Source of the DNA: Isoetes taiwanensis | Taxonomy: Eukaryota > Streptophyta > Lycopodiopsida > Isoetales > Isoetaceae | Direction of reading: 5' to 3' | NCBI GenBank assembly: GCA_021234155.1 | Contig: JAJEKV010000018.1 | Location: 12,437,654-12,501,653, forward strand | Length of the DNA stretch: 64,000 nt | Part shown: one piece after another, positions 1 to 10,946 of the stretch | Layout: every line of letters begins with the position of its first letter | Position numbering within the stretch: the first letter of the stretch is position 1 | Program-made: the position numbers and the translations under genes | Notes under the pieces: generated by a model | The model's input: the letters and a program-made list of their open reading frames with translations, nothing else | What the model was told of the DNA's origin: nothing | Database searches by the model: none

Positions 1-720
1 TCTTCAATCATAACTTGCAGTTTGATGAAGTTATCAATCTCTTCCTCGGAAGCATTTGAAGCAATACCTACCAAAATGGTTTGTCATGTTTTGATATGCT
101 TCAAAAACATTGTAGCCACTTGGTGTTTCTTGAGCAAAATTTTGGCTATCTGAAATATCTATGCTGCTGGCAAGAGGACTATTAAGACTATCAGACATTG
201 CTCCAGAATTGTCAATATCTATAAAATCCTCTTCTTAAAAAGATGCTTTAGTACCAAATTGTCTCATTGGATGCTTGGAACATGTATTCATTAGTGAACA
301 TTTGAGCATTTTCAAATGCCTCGGGACAAAAACCTCCATCGTCTCCTCACCATTGTATATATTCTCATTAGTTTGTCCATGATTCAAATCTTTTATGATT
401 TCAAATTATGGCCAAGCTCTGCATAGATATCAGAAACCTCCTTTTCATCCCTGAATTTGATCTGCAATATATATCATTTGTTCCTCAATTGCCTCTATCA
501 TTTGTTCCTCCTCAATTGCCTCAAATCTTCCAAATTAACCACTAAGTGCTGGATTTTTATCATAGCCTCACCGGAAGAAAGGTTGATGTTTCCATTCTTA
601 TGAACCCTGTACTCTTTCATTGAAGATAGCATTATAAAAATTGCACTATCAGACCAACTGATTGCTCCTTTTCTTTTTTTGCTTCGAATAGCATCAATTT
701 GATTATCATGAATAATAGAT
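1..720 (-). pseudogene. Degenerate Myb/SANT-like (trihelix-type) coding relic, runs off the left edge
   Basis: Read on the minus strand from about 713 to 520 there is an open stretch with a basic run (RSKKRKGAISWSDSAIFIM) followed by SSMKEYRVHKNGNINLSS. The Trp-Ser-Asp start and the MKEYR helix resemble Myb/SANT-like or trihelix DNA-binding domains, which in plants occur in transcription factors and in PIF/Harbinger transposon accessory proteins. Lower in the window the same strand gives an acidic Ser/Asp-rich stretch (about 240 to 80, containing DIDNSGAMSDSLNSPL). Several stops and frame changes separate the pieces, so the copy is not functional as it stands. No transposase is visible nearby. 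The domain assignment rests on pattern resemblance only and the part beyond position 1 is unseen. Confidence 0.35.
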
Positions 721-759
721 GATACTTAAAGCATTTGGTTTTGGAGGGAGGGGCATTTG

Positions 760-1224
760 CTATGAAGAACCAAGGGAGGACTTTGATTGGACATCATATG
801 GGCATTGCAAGAAGAAATTTTGGTCAATTAGAGCATTTTTGAAGACTTGAGGATAAATCTTGAACGCCTCTACGTCAAAATTTGGAAAACCCCTCAAGCT
901 ACATTATTATTTCTAGATTCAAGTATTTTGGCATGACATTTCACTTCCTAAAGCATAATTCACATTTCCCTAGGCTCCACTACCATGATTCCACTTAAAA
1001 CCCATTTCTCACATCCCATTTTCCTCTTTCCATACACCATTGCCACTTTCCAAGACCAAAGTTAGCAAAAACTAATTTTCCTAGTAAAAACACACCATAC
1101 ATCCACCATAATCAATCATATGTGAGAAAATATCAAAATTCCATTAAATTCAAGCATTTCTAAGATCTAAAACCATATTCTCTCTCAAAAATATAGCTAG
1201 AAAGATAAAGTGCACATTTGACAT
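760..1224 (+). repeat. Dispersed repeat, copy 1, left part
   Basis: This stretch matches 6565-7020 over more than 400 bases, starting at TATGAAGAACCAAGGGAGGA and running through the block ending GTGCACATTTGACATC. The copies differ by scattered substitutions and small indels, as expected of an old repeat. Both translate to YEEPREDFDWxSYGHCK at the start, which may be a coding remnant or coincidence. Copy 1 stops matching near 1224 and resumes near 3800. Confidence 0.75.
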
Positions 1225-3790
1225 CTTTATTTTAATAATTGTGGTCCCGATCAAGAATGGTAGTTTTGTTACATATGATTTCCAAAGGTTAGGCCAGGTA
1301 TTCGTATGCAAACACGTATTTTGGTGATGCTGGCATCTGGGATGCGTTTTGGAAACCCTACGTGTGATAGGGTCTGAGAATCTGGATTGGGTCAGTGGAA
1401 GGTATTTAGCAGTGTTCGTGGTGAGGAGAATGCTATTCGGGCCAGTTATTGGTTTTGTATCGGTGTCCATTCGGTTATCGGTTGAGGAATTATCCCGCGA
1501 GCACAAAGGTGGGCCTTTTTGCGAGATGGCGTCTGTGGCCGGTGCAGCGTGGTATATGAGGCTTGGGTGGCGGCTAGGTGGAAGGCGATACACCTGAAAC
1601 GAGAAGTTAGCATCTTATTTTGTTTTCTTACATACGTTTTCATTTGTTCATCCTTTTGTTCATCATGTCTTCTATGAGGGCTGCTGAAAGGCCAAAGCGG
1701 TGGGTGTTTGCCTCCTTCTATACCAATTGAATGAATGCGCATAGGCTCGAGTCGACCAATTACGCCATGCCCTCTCATGCCATTCTGATCTTTGCGGGGA
1801 TTTGGGGATGCAATAGATGCCTACGTCGCGTTGGCAATAAACGGGGCGTGCCCTGCGGCTTCTTTGATGCCCATGTCTTGGATGCGCGGGGAGATGCCCC
1901 TTCTTTGAAGTGTGATTTCCTTCAGAGAGGGATCCTCTGCTTTGATCACACCTCCATGTCGCGGGTTGTGCTTAGAGGCCCATTACAAGAGTCAGTCAAA
2001 GGGAGTTTGTTGGCCTTCTAAGCCAGCAAGTGTTATCTTAGTATGCAAGGCCACGAAAGAATAACCCGGTGCATTGTTTTGAGGGTATGTTATGAATGCT
2101 TGCATGTGAAGATATAGGGAAAGTACATTACCTTTTTTTGCAATATATCCAGGAGTATATGATTGAGAAAAGAAAGGTTTTTCACGTGAGATGGGGTGCT
2201 GGGACGAAGAATCTTTGTGTGTTGGATAATAGAAACCTTACGAACAAGGCTGCCCACTTTGTATTCTACCATGGTGGTATGAATTGACCTAGTTGCGATT
2301 CACAATTTCAGGATCTTGAGAAAGCGGGGAAATATACGGCGGCGTGATTGGATAATCCCATCTATCTTGCTCATGTGAACCGACACAAGGTCCATATCTT
2401 GGTTTGGAGGTCTTGTTGAATCGAGTCATTGTAATAGATGTATTTGAACAAATTACGTTGATCTCCTGCGGGTTATATGTGCCCCATTGAGGCAGGAATG
2501 GGGTGAGGGTATACACCGATATTAAGGATGACTCAATCCCGTCCACGATGGGAATGGACAGCAATTTCAGTCCATGATCATCAATTGACCCGATATTTAG
2601 AAATCCTATGGGTGTTGATTATCCCATCCACACACGGTCTGAGTTGGCTGACCTCTTGCTAATGTTGTTGCATAATATAGCTTTATTTTGTCCAGGTGTT
2701 TTGGCTTGTTTGACATGTGTTTGTAGTGGTATAGGAACATTTGCGGATGGAAGCGAGATGGTAATCCTCACAGGGGAGACCGATCCATTCGGCTGTGAGC
2801 ATAGATCAGTCTTTCATAAGCACTTCACGTTGTGATTCCCATCAAATCTAGGGTTATTGAGTATAGAGGGGAGCAGTTGTTCATTCAGAATTTTTAATGA
2901 GCATCATCGAGGTTGGAGCGGAGGCTCTGTCGAATGGCGCTACTTCTCTGGGATCGAGGAGGCGGTGGCTTTATATGTGATCGATTCGATGTCGGTGTTG
3001 CTTAAGGAGCAGCTTGGTGCTTTCCGGGTCTCTAGATACAAGCTTTGAGGTCTCCATGAACTTGGCGGTGCTTGGCGTAGAAATCCGGCGACTTGATCTT
3101 TGTGTCCAGAGCTACATGGATAGCCTAGGAACTAGGCGTTGTTGTTTTCCATTATGTTTGCAATGTTTTTGTTTTGTGCAGTCTCATATGCATGGCCCAT
3201 ACCACGCATGTACATTCTCTGAGCTGTGAATATGCCCGATATTCTGTTGCTTCATGCTATATCTTATACATGCTTTGTCATTTCCATTTGCTTAACATCG
3301 CTGGAAGCTTGAAGGCTTTGGCTGGGCATAAGGAGACCCCTACGGGATCTCCCTTATGCTTTCGGGATAATTTTATTAGCATTGCGTTGGGGTTCAATTC
3401 CCCAAAGCTCACTAGCGAATCATATTTGTTGGCTTCTAGGAAGCGAAGAAAAAACCCGCATAGGATCATACAGAGATGCATGCCATTGACAGAAATTTGG
3501 AGCTTAGATTAAGTAGTCGATGGCATGTATTTAAATAGCCTATCATAGTCGGCGTGGAGATCACAATTAGAAATATGGGCGTGGATTTTAAATTTCCATC
3601 GTGGTGTTCATGATCTTTGCTCATAAGTGTTGCCATGCGATGAATTAGCGCTGTTCTTTTCCTATTATGCTTTGTGATTGAAAATATTGTTTTATGTAAT
3701 GGTCTTTGTTTTAATAATGTCCGGAGGGGAGGGAATATGCTCCCACATGTGCTGCAATCCAATAGCCAAGAAGCCATAATACCATGGTTT
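1225..3790. mobile_element. About 2.6 kb insertion splitting a dispersed repeat
   Basis: The segment has no counterpart in the uninterrupted second copy of the repeat at 6565-7215, so it looks like a later insertion. It is more GC-rich than its flanks and has short ORFs on both strands but no domain I can recognise. Near the two edges are similar strings (TCTTTATTTTAATAATTGT near 1224 and TCTTTGTTTTAATAATGT near 3702) that could be an eroded target duplication or chance. Element class is undetermined. Confidence 0.5.
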
Positions 3791-3960
3791 AGCCATAATA
3801 CCACAAAAATTGGCCTAAGGAATACCAAAAATCAAATCATCAAATATCATCCATATCACCATCATGTGTCATCCACATCACCTCCACCTCACCACCTTGC
3901 CATAAAAGTTTTAGACTAGGAAAAATGTTCGTTGCCATCCCAGATCCAAATTGAGCCAAA
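3791..3960 (+). repeat. Dispersed repeat, copy 1, right part
   Basis: Matches the right part of the second copy (about 7040-7215): both carry AATTGGCCTAAG then AATACCAAAAATCAAAT, then CATCATGTGTCATCCACAT-type text and AAAAGTTTT followed by GACTAGGA. It completes copy 1 after the 2.6 kb interruption. Confidence 0.6.
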
Positions 3961-4870
3961 TTTTGACCCACATCTCATCACAACATTTCTCTGGTTTACC
4001 CTTCAAAAATCAACTAAAAAGGATCAGACAGCTCGAGATATTCAGATCTGAGTGCAACGGTCTCATTTTGCTTTAGGGATCCTAAAGTAATTGATACTTT
4101 TTAGCAAATTTTGCACAAACAATGATTGCCTTCAACAACTTGGAGGTCCTAAACCACTGGAGTTGAAGGTTTGTCAGGATTACCTTCAACATCGAGATCC
4201 TCTTCCTGGTAGTTGATTTCCTTGGGCTATGAGACTTAAAGCTTGGGAGTTCCAGAGATTGGGATTATTCTTCATTTTTTGGAGTGCTGAAAGTTGAAGT
4301 GCTACCATGGAACAAGCTTGCTAAGGTGACAATAGTTCGCCATCGCCAATTGCCATACAAATTAATGTGGTTTGGCCTATTGAACGATCTCAACACTACC
4401 TTCAAATATTTGAGGACTACTTTAATAATTATGGCAAGAGAAGAGGTAAAGGTGTAGATGTGTTGGCATGTGTATGAGAGATGAATCAATGCATCGGTAT
4501 GAATATGTGACGACTGCGGGACAGAATCAATAGAGTGAGATAAAGAAGAAATTCATTAATAGATGGGGTACACTAGTCACATAAAAGAGACTATGCAAGA
4601 ACTATGAGTAGAGTGGCCTACTCCCCATCTCCTTTGATATTTCATTCTTGTTTTAATAACACATTTTAAGGTTTACAAGAAAGCATGATAACATGGGTAC
4701 GTTTCATTTTATACAAGAAGCTTTTGTCAATGCCACTAAGATATGTGATGTTTTGTTAGAATGTGATGTTCAAACAGACTCAGATATGAAGAAGTTATGA
4801 GTTCCAAATCAGGGAAATTTCCCTAAGCTTTCAAAGCTTTAAAGAAGCATACACAAGAAGATGGAGGATG
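3961..4870. other. Unassigned non-coding stretch
   Basis: AT-rich sequence with no long ORF, no RNA gene and no repeat that I can match elsewhere in the window. Confidence 0.5.
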
Positions 4871-4871
4871 T

Positions 4872-5880
4872 GTGATTGCTAATTTGGCTGTTTTGTCTCA
4901 CAAATATTGCAACTGTGAAGGTGTGCAACCCAAATCAGGTATAAAAGTAATTAAATCAGTATATATTCAAGGTCAGAAGGCTTATCATGATGTGTCTAAA
5001 ATGTCTCCTTCATGTGATTTAAAGCATTTAGAGAAAACTATTAAGTATAACAGTCCAAATCTTGAGAGTTTTGGTTCTAATATTATCGTATCAGCATGGT
5101 TAGGGGATGAAAAGTTGCCCCATGATGTTTATAAGATGGCCTCTAACATGAAAACTACTTTTGAATCTGATTTGCATGTTTACTTTCACGAAGTTGATGG
5201 GTTTGAGCAATCCAGTGAGCATTTTCATGCAAAAAAATAGTGGTGAATGCATGAACAAACCTAAATATGAGAGTTTCCATGTGCTTGAGACATTGATTGA
5301 TATTCTTGAACATTTTGTTGTGTGAATTGAAGCAGCAGACATTGATATTTTAGGAGTCCAATATCCCACGAACTGAGCAGTCTTGAATGCTAAAACAGTC
5401 GTAACATCACTAATCTCTATGAAGTTTTCAGGTTTGATACAGGTTTACCAGCTAAAGAACCAAGTGATTATGATGTTTATGTGCTACAAGTAGAGAAGTT
5501 TGCTTTCTTGCATGAATTGGAGTCAAATAGACAAAGTTTGGATGAGGTAATGTATGAACTATGTATAGGTATGATCAGATCTGAAAATTGGTTGTGTGAC
5601 AGTATTATAGAATCAGCTATATGTAATTGGCCTTCAAAGAGTGATAGAGTTTGTTAATCTTGAACATCACTATGTGATAGATCATGAGAAATTGAATGTA
5701 AGCAGTTTCTTACCTCCATTTATAGCTATTGGCAGCAATATAGAGCCTTCATCAACAGTTAAGCTTGAGAAATCTATTAGAGCATGTAACTTGTTATATC
5801 ATTTCTATAAGCTGCTACAACATGATTTATACAACTTTTTGAGTCATAACATAGTCTTTGGAGGACATTTTTGAAACAAC
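4872..5880 (+). pseudogene. Unrecognised degenerate coding-like region
   Basis: An open frame of 122 codons (4872-5240) is followed, in other frames, by further open stretches at about 5430-5640 (containing GLPAKEPSDYDVYVLQVEKF) and 5641-5874. Codon use looks protein-like and the pieces follow one another on the same strand, which suggests one decayed coding sequence rather than chance ORFs. I recognise no domain: there is no reverse-transcriptase, transposase or kinase motif. It could be a remnant of a mobile element or of a host gene. Confidence is low because no family is identified. Confidence 0.3.
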
Positions 5881-6180
5881 TAGGATCAGGCCAATTGTTA
5901 GATATTCCTGTTCTAAACCAGGTGTTGGGTGAAGAAAACCATCTGTAAAGCTACTATAGCAATGAGTTAGCCATATTAGTCCAAGTTTCTTTGTCCCATT
6001 TCTTGTCTACAAGTTTGTTACAAACTTATCACTTCTTATATCATGTGCTTGTTGACTTTGCTAATATATATCAAGTGTCATGACAGGTCCATCTGATTTC
6101 CATCTATTCATTTGCCATGAGCTGGCATTGATCATATAAGCCCTTCTATTTCTATCCATAAAGCTGCAACATCAACTTCA
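5881..6180. other. Unassigned sequence
   Basis: No ORF, repeat or RNA feature recognised. Confidence 0.4.
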
Positions 6181-6183
6181 CCA

Positions 6184-6186
6184 TCT

Positions 6187-6226
<40 letters not shown>

Positions 6227-6298
6227 ACCAGACAGACGGTGACAGAATGACAGAATGACAGACAGAACGGGGCAGACGGATAGGCGGATAGTGGCCAG
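6184..6298. repeat. (GATA)n / (GACA)n microsatellite
   Basis: About eleven tandem GATA units (to 6226) pass into imperfect GACA/GACAGAAT units up to about 6298. On the minus strand this reads as a TATC run, the same unit that tails a LINE end at 29.8 kb, so it might be the tail of an otherwise unrecognisable minus-strand element. Confidence 0.85.
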
Positions 6299-6564
6299 GA
6301 ATATACGATGTTATGGTTGTCTTTATGCAAGTTCACCCTCCAGTACTTCTATATCATGATGATCTACTCAAGCAAACCACTTCTATTTCATCGCTCCCAA
6401 TCATCAAGTTGCCACCATATCTCCATATGGCAACTCTATTTTGCTAACCATACACAGAAGAACTATGTGCGCACACTTTTTGCTAATATTTGGCCTGATA
6501 TGTATTTGCATGAGCTAACGGACTATTGTCTTGAAGACATCTATCTTTCAAGACTTGCAGAAGG

Positions 6565-7215
6565 CAATTGTTATGAAGAACCAAGGGAGGACTTTGATTG
6601 GATATCGTATGGACATTGCAAAAACAAATTTTGATCAAACTAGAGCATTTGTGAAGACTTAGAGATAAATCTTGAAGACCCCTATGTCAAAGTTTGAAAG
6701 ACCCCTCAAGCTACATTGGTATTTTGCTAGCTTCAAGTTTTCTGGCATGACCTTTCACTTCCCAAAGCATGATTCACGTTTCCTAGGCTCTACTATTATG
6801 ATTCCACCCAAAAACAGTTTCTCACATCCCATCCTCTTTTCATACACCATTGCCACTTTCCGAAACCAAAGTTAGCAAAAAACTATTTTTCCTAGTAAAG
6901 AACACACCACATATCCATCATTCATGCACCACACGAGAAAATGCCAAAATTCCATCAAAATTTTGCCATTCCTAATGTCTAAGACCATGTAAGCTAGAGA
7001 GAGAAAGTGCAGATTTGACATCGAATAACTTGAAAATGCAAGAATTGGCCTAAGCAATACCAAAAATCAAATACTTTATTGCACACGTCAAAATTTATCA
7101 CATCATCCACCTCATCAGTAGTATCATCCACATCCTATCATGTGTCATCCACATCACCTCGACATGTCATCCACCTCAACGCCATGTCACAAAAGTTTTT
7201 GACTAGGATAAATGT
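6565..7215 (+). repeat. Dispersed repeat, copy 2 (uninterrupted)
   Basis: Homologous to 760-1224 plus 3791-3960. It is the uninterrupted form and therefore defines where copy 1 was split. It ends in a degenerate CATCATCCAC/TCATCCACAT-rich tract. The element class is not recognisable. Confidence 0.75.
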
Positions 7216-8440
7216 TGCTTGCTATTTATCTTTCCACATTATCATCCTATTATTACCATCTCATCCTATTTTTTGCCAAATCATCACCTATTTTGCCACA
7301 TCACCTAATTTTGACCATTTTTGTCCCAAAAAATAAAAGAGCTTATTTTTCAAAGTTATCTTCTTTTCATCAAATAGAACTCAAAAAAATAAGTGGATTG
7401 GGCTTTGAAATGTTTAAATTTGACCTTTTTTTTACCTCTGAATTTGCTTCCTTGGAAATCCTACCCAAATAAAGTTTCTTAAAAAAATTGGTCTATCTAC
7501 CCCTAACCCACTTGCACTCTCATTCCACCAACCCCCCTCTAACACATGGTGCCTCTTGGCATGTGGGGTGGCAATGCGCCATTACCCATGTGCACGCATA
7601 ATTATTGGTTTTCGAGCATTCTTCTATTTATATCTTAGGTTAATTTTTCTGTAACGGCCTGTGGGATATTTCGCAAGAACAGGGACAAACCCTAAAACCT
7701 GATCATGCCAAGAATCAGCCCTTTTACCTGATTTAGCCAGCTAATCATAGCCCGAAGGTCCCGGATTACTCGTAATCATGCTAATAAACATCAGCGATCG
7801 CAAAAAACAAACCGAAAACAAGGATTTGGCAAGAACCAATCGGAAACAAGGGATTCTTGTAAAGGGGATTTGCTCTAAAAAAAATTTGAAGCCTCCAGCG
7901 TGAACATTGATTTGCTCACTAGTGATATTGGCTAGATTGATCACTAGAAGCTCTGAAATACCTTTCTTGCTGGAAGAAATTCGAGATATTGGGGCAAAAT
8001 TTAACAAATATTCTGTTTTCTTCATTTTTATCATGTGCCCAAGTCCTCATAGCTTGAGATTTGTCTGAGAAAGCCCTATATGATGTTCATATCGATGAAA
8101 ATCCAAATTTGCTAAGAAGTATCTTGCGTATTTGCATTTGAAAGCACTAGACTAGTGCAATATTGGGATTTTCGTAAGTGTTCTAATAAAGCAAGGCCTG
8201 CACGGCAGAGTTTTTTGAGGCTATAGAAAGTATCATACCATCAGAAATAGCAAGAATCAAACATTCAAGCATTAATTGGCATTAGTTCTAAAGAATAAAA
8301 GCAAATTAGAGAATACTTTGCGTAAAGGGTGTCTGCATGAGTTCAACATTCATTCTTGAAAAAACAATCTAAAAAATTCTCCAAAAAGCATAAAAATCCC
8401 TAATTTTCAAATTGCATTAGCCTCTTAACAATTTGTCCTA
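7216..8440. other. Unassigned AT-rich stretch
   Basis: Contains a pyrimidine-rich part (7230-7480) and a 97-codon minus-strand ORF (7741-8034) with no recognisable domain. Nothing else is supported. Confidence 0.4.
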
Positions 8441-8454
8441 GAAGAACATTTTTG

Positions 8455-8584
8455 CTCGGTTGGAGGCAGGTCCCAAGCGAGCAATGTAGTGTGGTATGTG
8501 CTCAATTGGATGTTGCCTAGTGGCGTGACGTTAAAACACTATCCATCCATCCATCCATCCATCCATCCATCCATCCATCCATCC
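8455..8584 (+). mobile_element. Probable microsatellite-tailed retroelement 3' end with (ATCC)n
   Basis: About eleven ATCC units (8540-8584) follow directly on GTGACGTTAAAACACT. The text before the run (TTGGAT... then GACGTTAAAA) resembles the 3' end of the LINE/SINE-tail family at 29.8 and 54.6 kb, where GGACGTTAAAA or GGACGTAAAAA precedes a TATC or TTATC run. I see the tail, but the body of this copy is too decayed to identify. Confidence 0.45.
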
Positions 8585-9160
8585 TAGTTTATTTGCATGA
8601 TTTTTGCTGAAAACGCTTCATGCACATTGCTTGCAGATTTGTCAGGGATAGTACCAAATGTCAAAAGTGAAAAAGTTGTCTTTTGCTTCATTTGAAAAAA
8701 ATAGCTTGCTGTTTTTTTGCTGGCAGTTCAATGGCCTATATTTTAATCCAGTTTAAACTCATTTTTCTCCATCATTCCAGTTCCAAATCAAGCCAAAATT
8801 TTTCCCACATATTTCTAAGACTTTTTCCTGATAGCCATTTCAAAAAGAATAGGGGGACCATTTCTTAAACAGGGGTCGTTTACGTGCCCAAAAAATTAAT
8901 AGACCATTATGGCCTTGACAATACTTTAGGCGAAATGTTAATGGAAATGCCCCTAACAATAGTTAGAGGCAATACGCCTCTCAAAGGGAGAATAATATTT
9001 GTCTTTCCCCTTATCCCTAATCATCTCACATCTCTTCCCATCTCTCATATTGTCTCTCTCAGCATGTGCCCAACGCATCACACACACACGCATCCACGCA
9101 CATACATTGTTGGGGTTAACATTTCTATTTATTGCATTCTAGGCATGGTATGGGCATGAA
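8585..9160. other. Unassigned sequence
   Basis: Short ORFs only, plus a small (CA)n-type stretch near 9080. No feature supported. Confidence 0.4.
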
Positions 9161-9162
9161 AT

Positions 9163-9525
9163 AGTGAACCTCCCATCGTAAGTCAAAACCACATTTTGAT
9201 CTGGTGGATTTAGCACTAATCCTATGAGAAACAAGGTTGCCTCGCCATTAGGTGAACTATCCTGGACAAAAATGTACGGTGACGATGACCTCATGCAGCA
9301 TTACTGAAAATCCTCAATATACATGTATCCTTGTGAATATTAATGGGGATAATAATAATAAAACACTCTTTTCTAGACATGGTGGCATGCGCACAAAAAG
9401 TCAACCCCAATGGTAAGCCAGAACCACATCTTTACTGGTGGATTTAGTACTAATTCTACTGGAGAAAGGTTGCCTCGCCATTAGATGAACCATCCCGGTA
9501 AGAAATGCAAGGCAATGGCGACCAG
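9163..9525 (+). repeat. Pair of diverged direct repeats, about 120 bp each
   Basis: About 9178-9290 and 9408-9525 share the order AACCACAT, CTGGTGGATTTAG, ACTAAT, AGGTTGCCTCGCCATTAG, GAAC/GAACC and ATCC. The copies are separated by about 110 bases. This is a local duplication of unknown origin. Confidence 0.7.
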
Positions 9526-10946
9526 ATATGGGTGAAAGCATATTTCCTCATGAAATCTAATGTCTTTCAAAGCATAATGTATACAAAGGAGACTCTTATA
9601 TACAAGAATGTTGGCCTATTTTTGAAAAGCTTTAATTGTTGCCAAAGGTGAAAAAAGATCCTAGCAATGGCCTAAGGTAATGGATAAATAAGTTTTTTTG
9701 ACCCAAAAAAAAAAGGGGTCAAATTTTTTTGGGAACTTTCGTGGCTGCATCCATTGGATACCGACATGTTATAGAAGGCTTAAATGGCTAATTTTGGCCC
9801 CAGGGTATAGGCATCAGGTCGGTTCAGCTAGATCTGATTGTATCCAGGCCTGCTGAAATTTCTTCTTCTGACACATGGGCGATTTGGGTTTCTTTTTGGA
9901 GTTTCTGTGAGCTCTTATCCAGCAAAAGCTCCGGAATAATGCAAGAATTCCTTGTATGCTTTCTTAGTTTTCATCAGATGAATTAAATGCTACTGGTAAT
10001 TTTGTTTAAATTCCTTTGCTTGCTTTCAAAAAAAGCTCTGTACACCTTACTGGAATTTATTTTGTGTGCGCTGTTCATTTGTTATAGAAGCAAACTAAGG
10101 CCATTTTATTGAACAAAAGATCTCTCCAAGTATTCAAATGATCATGTTGGACACTTTTAAGAAATTAGGATCAAATTGATGGTTTAGGAACTTATATCTA
10201 GCCATCTTGATGTACAGAATGATTGTAACAATTGCATATTGGATAATAAGCTTACTGCATCTCTAAATGAGCCATTAAATAATCTCTTCAACATTTCTTA
10301 ATGACTAGTTAATTCTTGTTATATGTTTTAAATCTTTGTTTGAAGCCTGCCATGGATAACAACTGGGCTGAAGTATTGAAGCCTACAGTTCCCAAGTCTT
10401 GTTACGATTAACATAAGCTTTTGGATGAATGCAAATGAGCTTCGGTCTTTGACTTTGGATTGGGAGTATCCAATCAACAAGAGTTACATGGCGGTATTCT
10501 TTGAGACTATTATGAGATGTGACTAGTATCTTATAATTTTCCAATATAGTTTCATCTTATGCAAAGATTTGTTTAGGTATGCATTGATAAGATATGCTAT
10601 GCCACACACACAAGCACACAAGGCACAAGCTCCAAATGCTTCAAGACAAGCAAGGTAGACTTGGTATGGAAAGGGTAGTTGAGATCCCATTTGAGGAAGT
10701 TGATGGAACTTTCACAAAATCCCTTGACATTTTCAAAACTATAGGGCCAACCTGGCATACCATGTCTGGGCTTGATTTCTACATAGAGAAGACCTAGTAG
10801 CCTACACGCCACGTTTATCGCGAAGTAATTTAAAGGAGCAGAAGAGGTAATCTTCTGCCAAACAATACGAGGAGTTTTGCCCGCTTGATGGTCCCATTTT
10901 TTTTCTTCTTTTTCCCATTAGCAGAAAAATTTGGACGAAAACAAAG
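9526..10946. other. Region downstream of the PsbP-like gene
   Basis: Contains a short A-rich/T-rich inverted stretch (9690-9735, GACCC(A)n GGGGTC), then plus-strand coding-like scraps: a 19-codon ORF from ATG 10352, a piece containing TLDWEYPINKSYMAVFF near 10450-10520, and a 67-codon ORF at 10594-10797. These might be exon relics of one gene, but I recognise no family and find no joined reading. Confidence 0.3.

Noticed and set aside
3395-3425. tRNA-like T-arm text (GGGGTTCAATTCCCC)
   Set aside because: No matching acceptor stem, D-arm or anticodon arm at the right distances; a chance B-box-like palindrome.
10450-10520. LDWEYP, reminiscent of GH18 chitinase active sites
   Set aside because: The catalytic motif needs DxxDxDxE; only WEYP is shared and nothing around it fits the fold.
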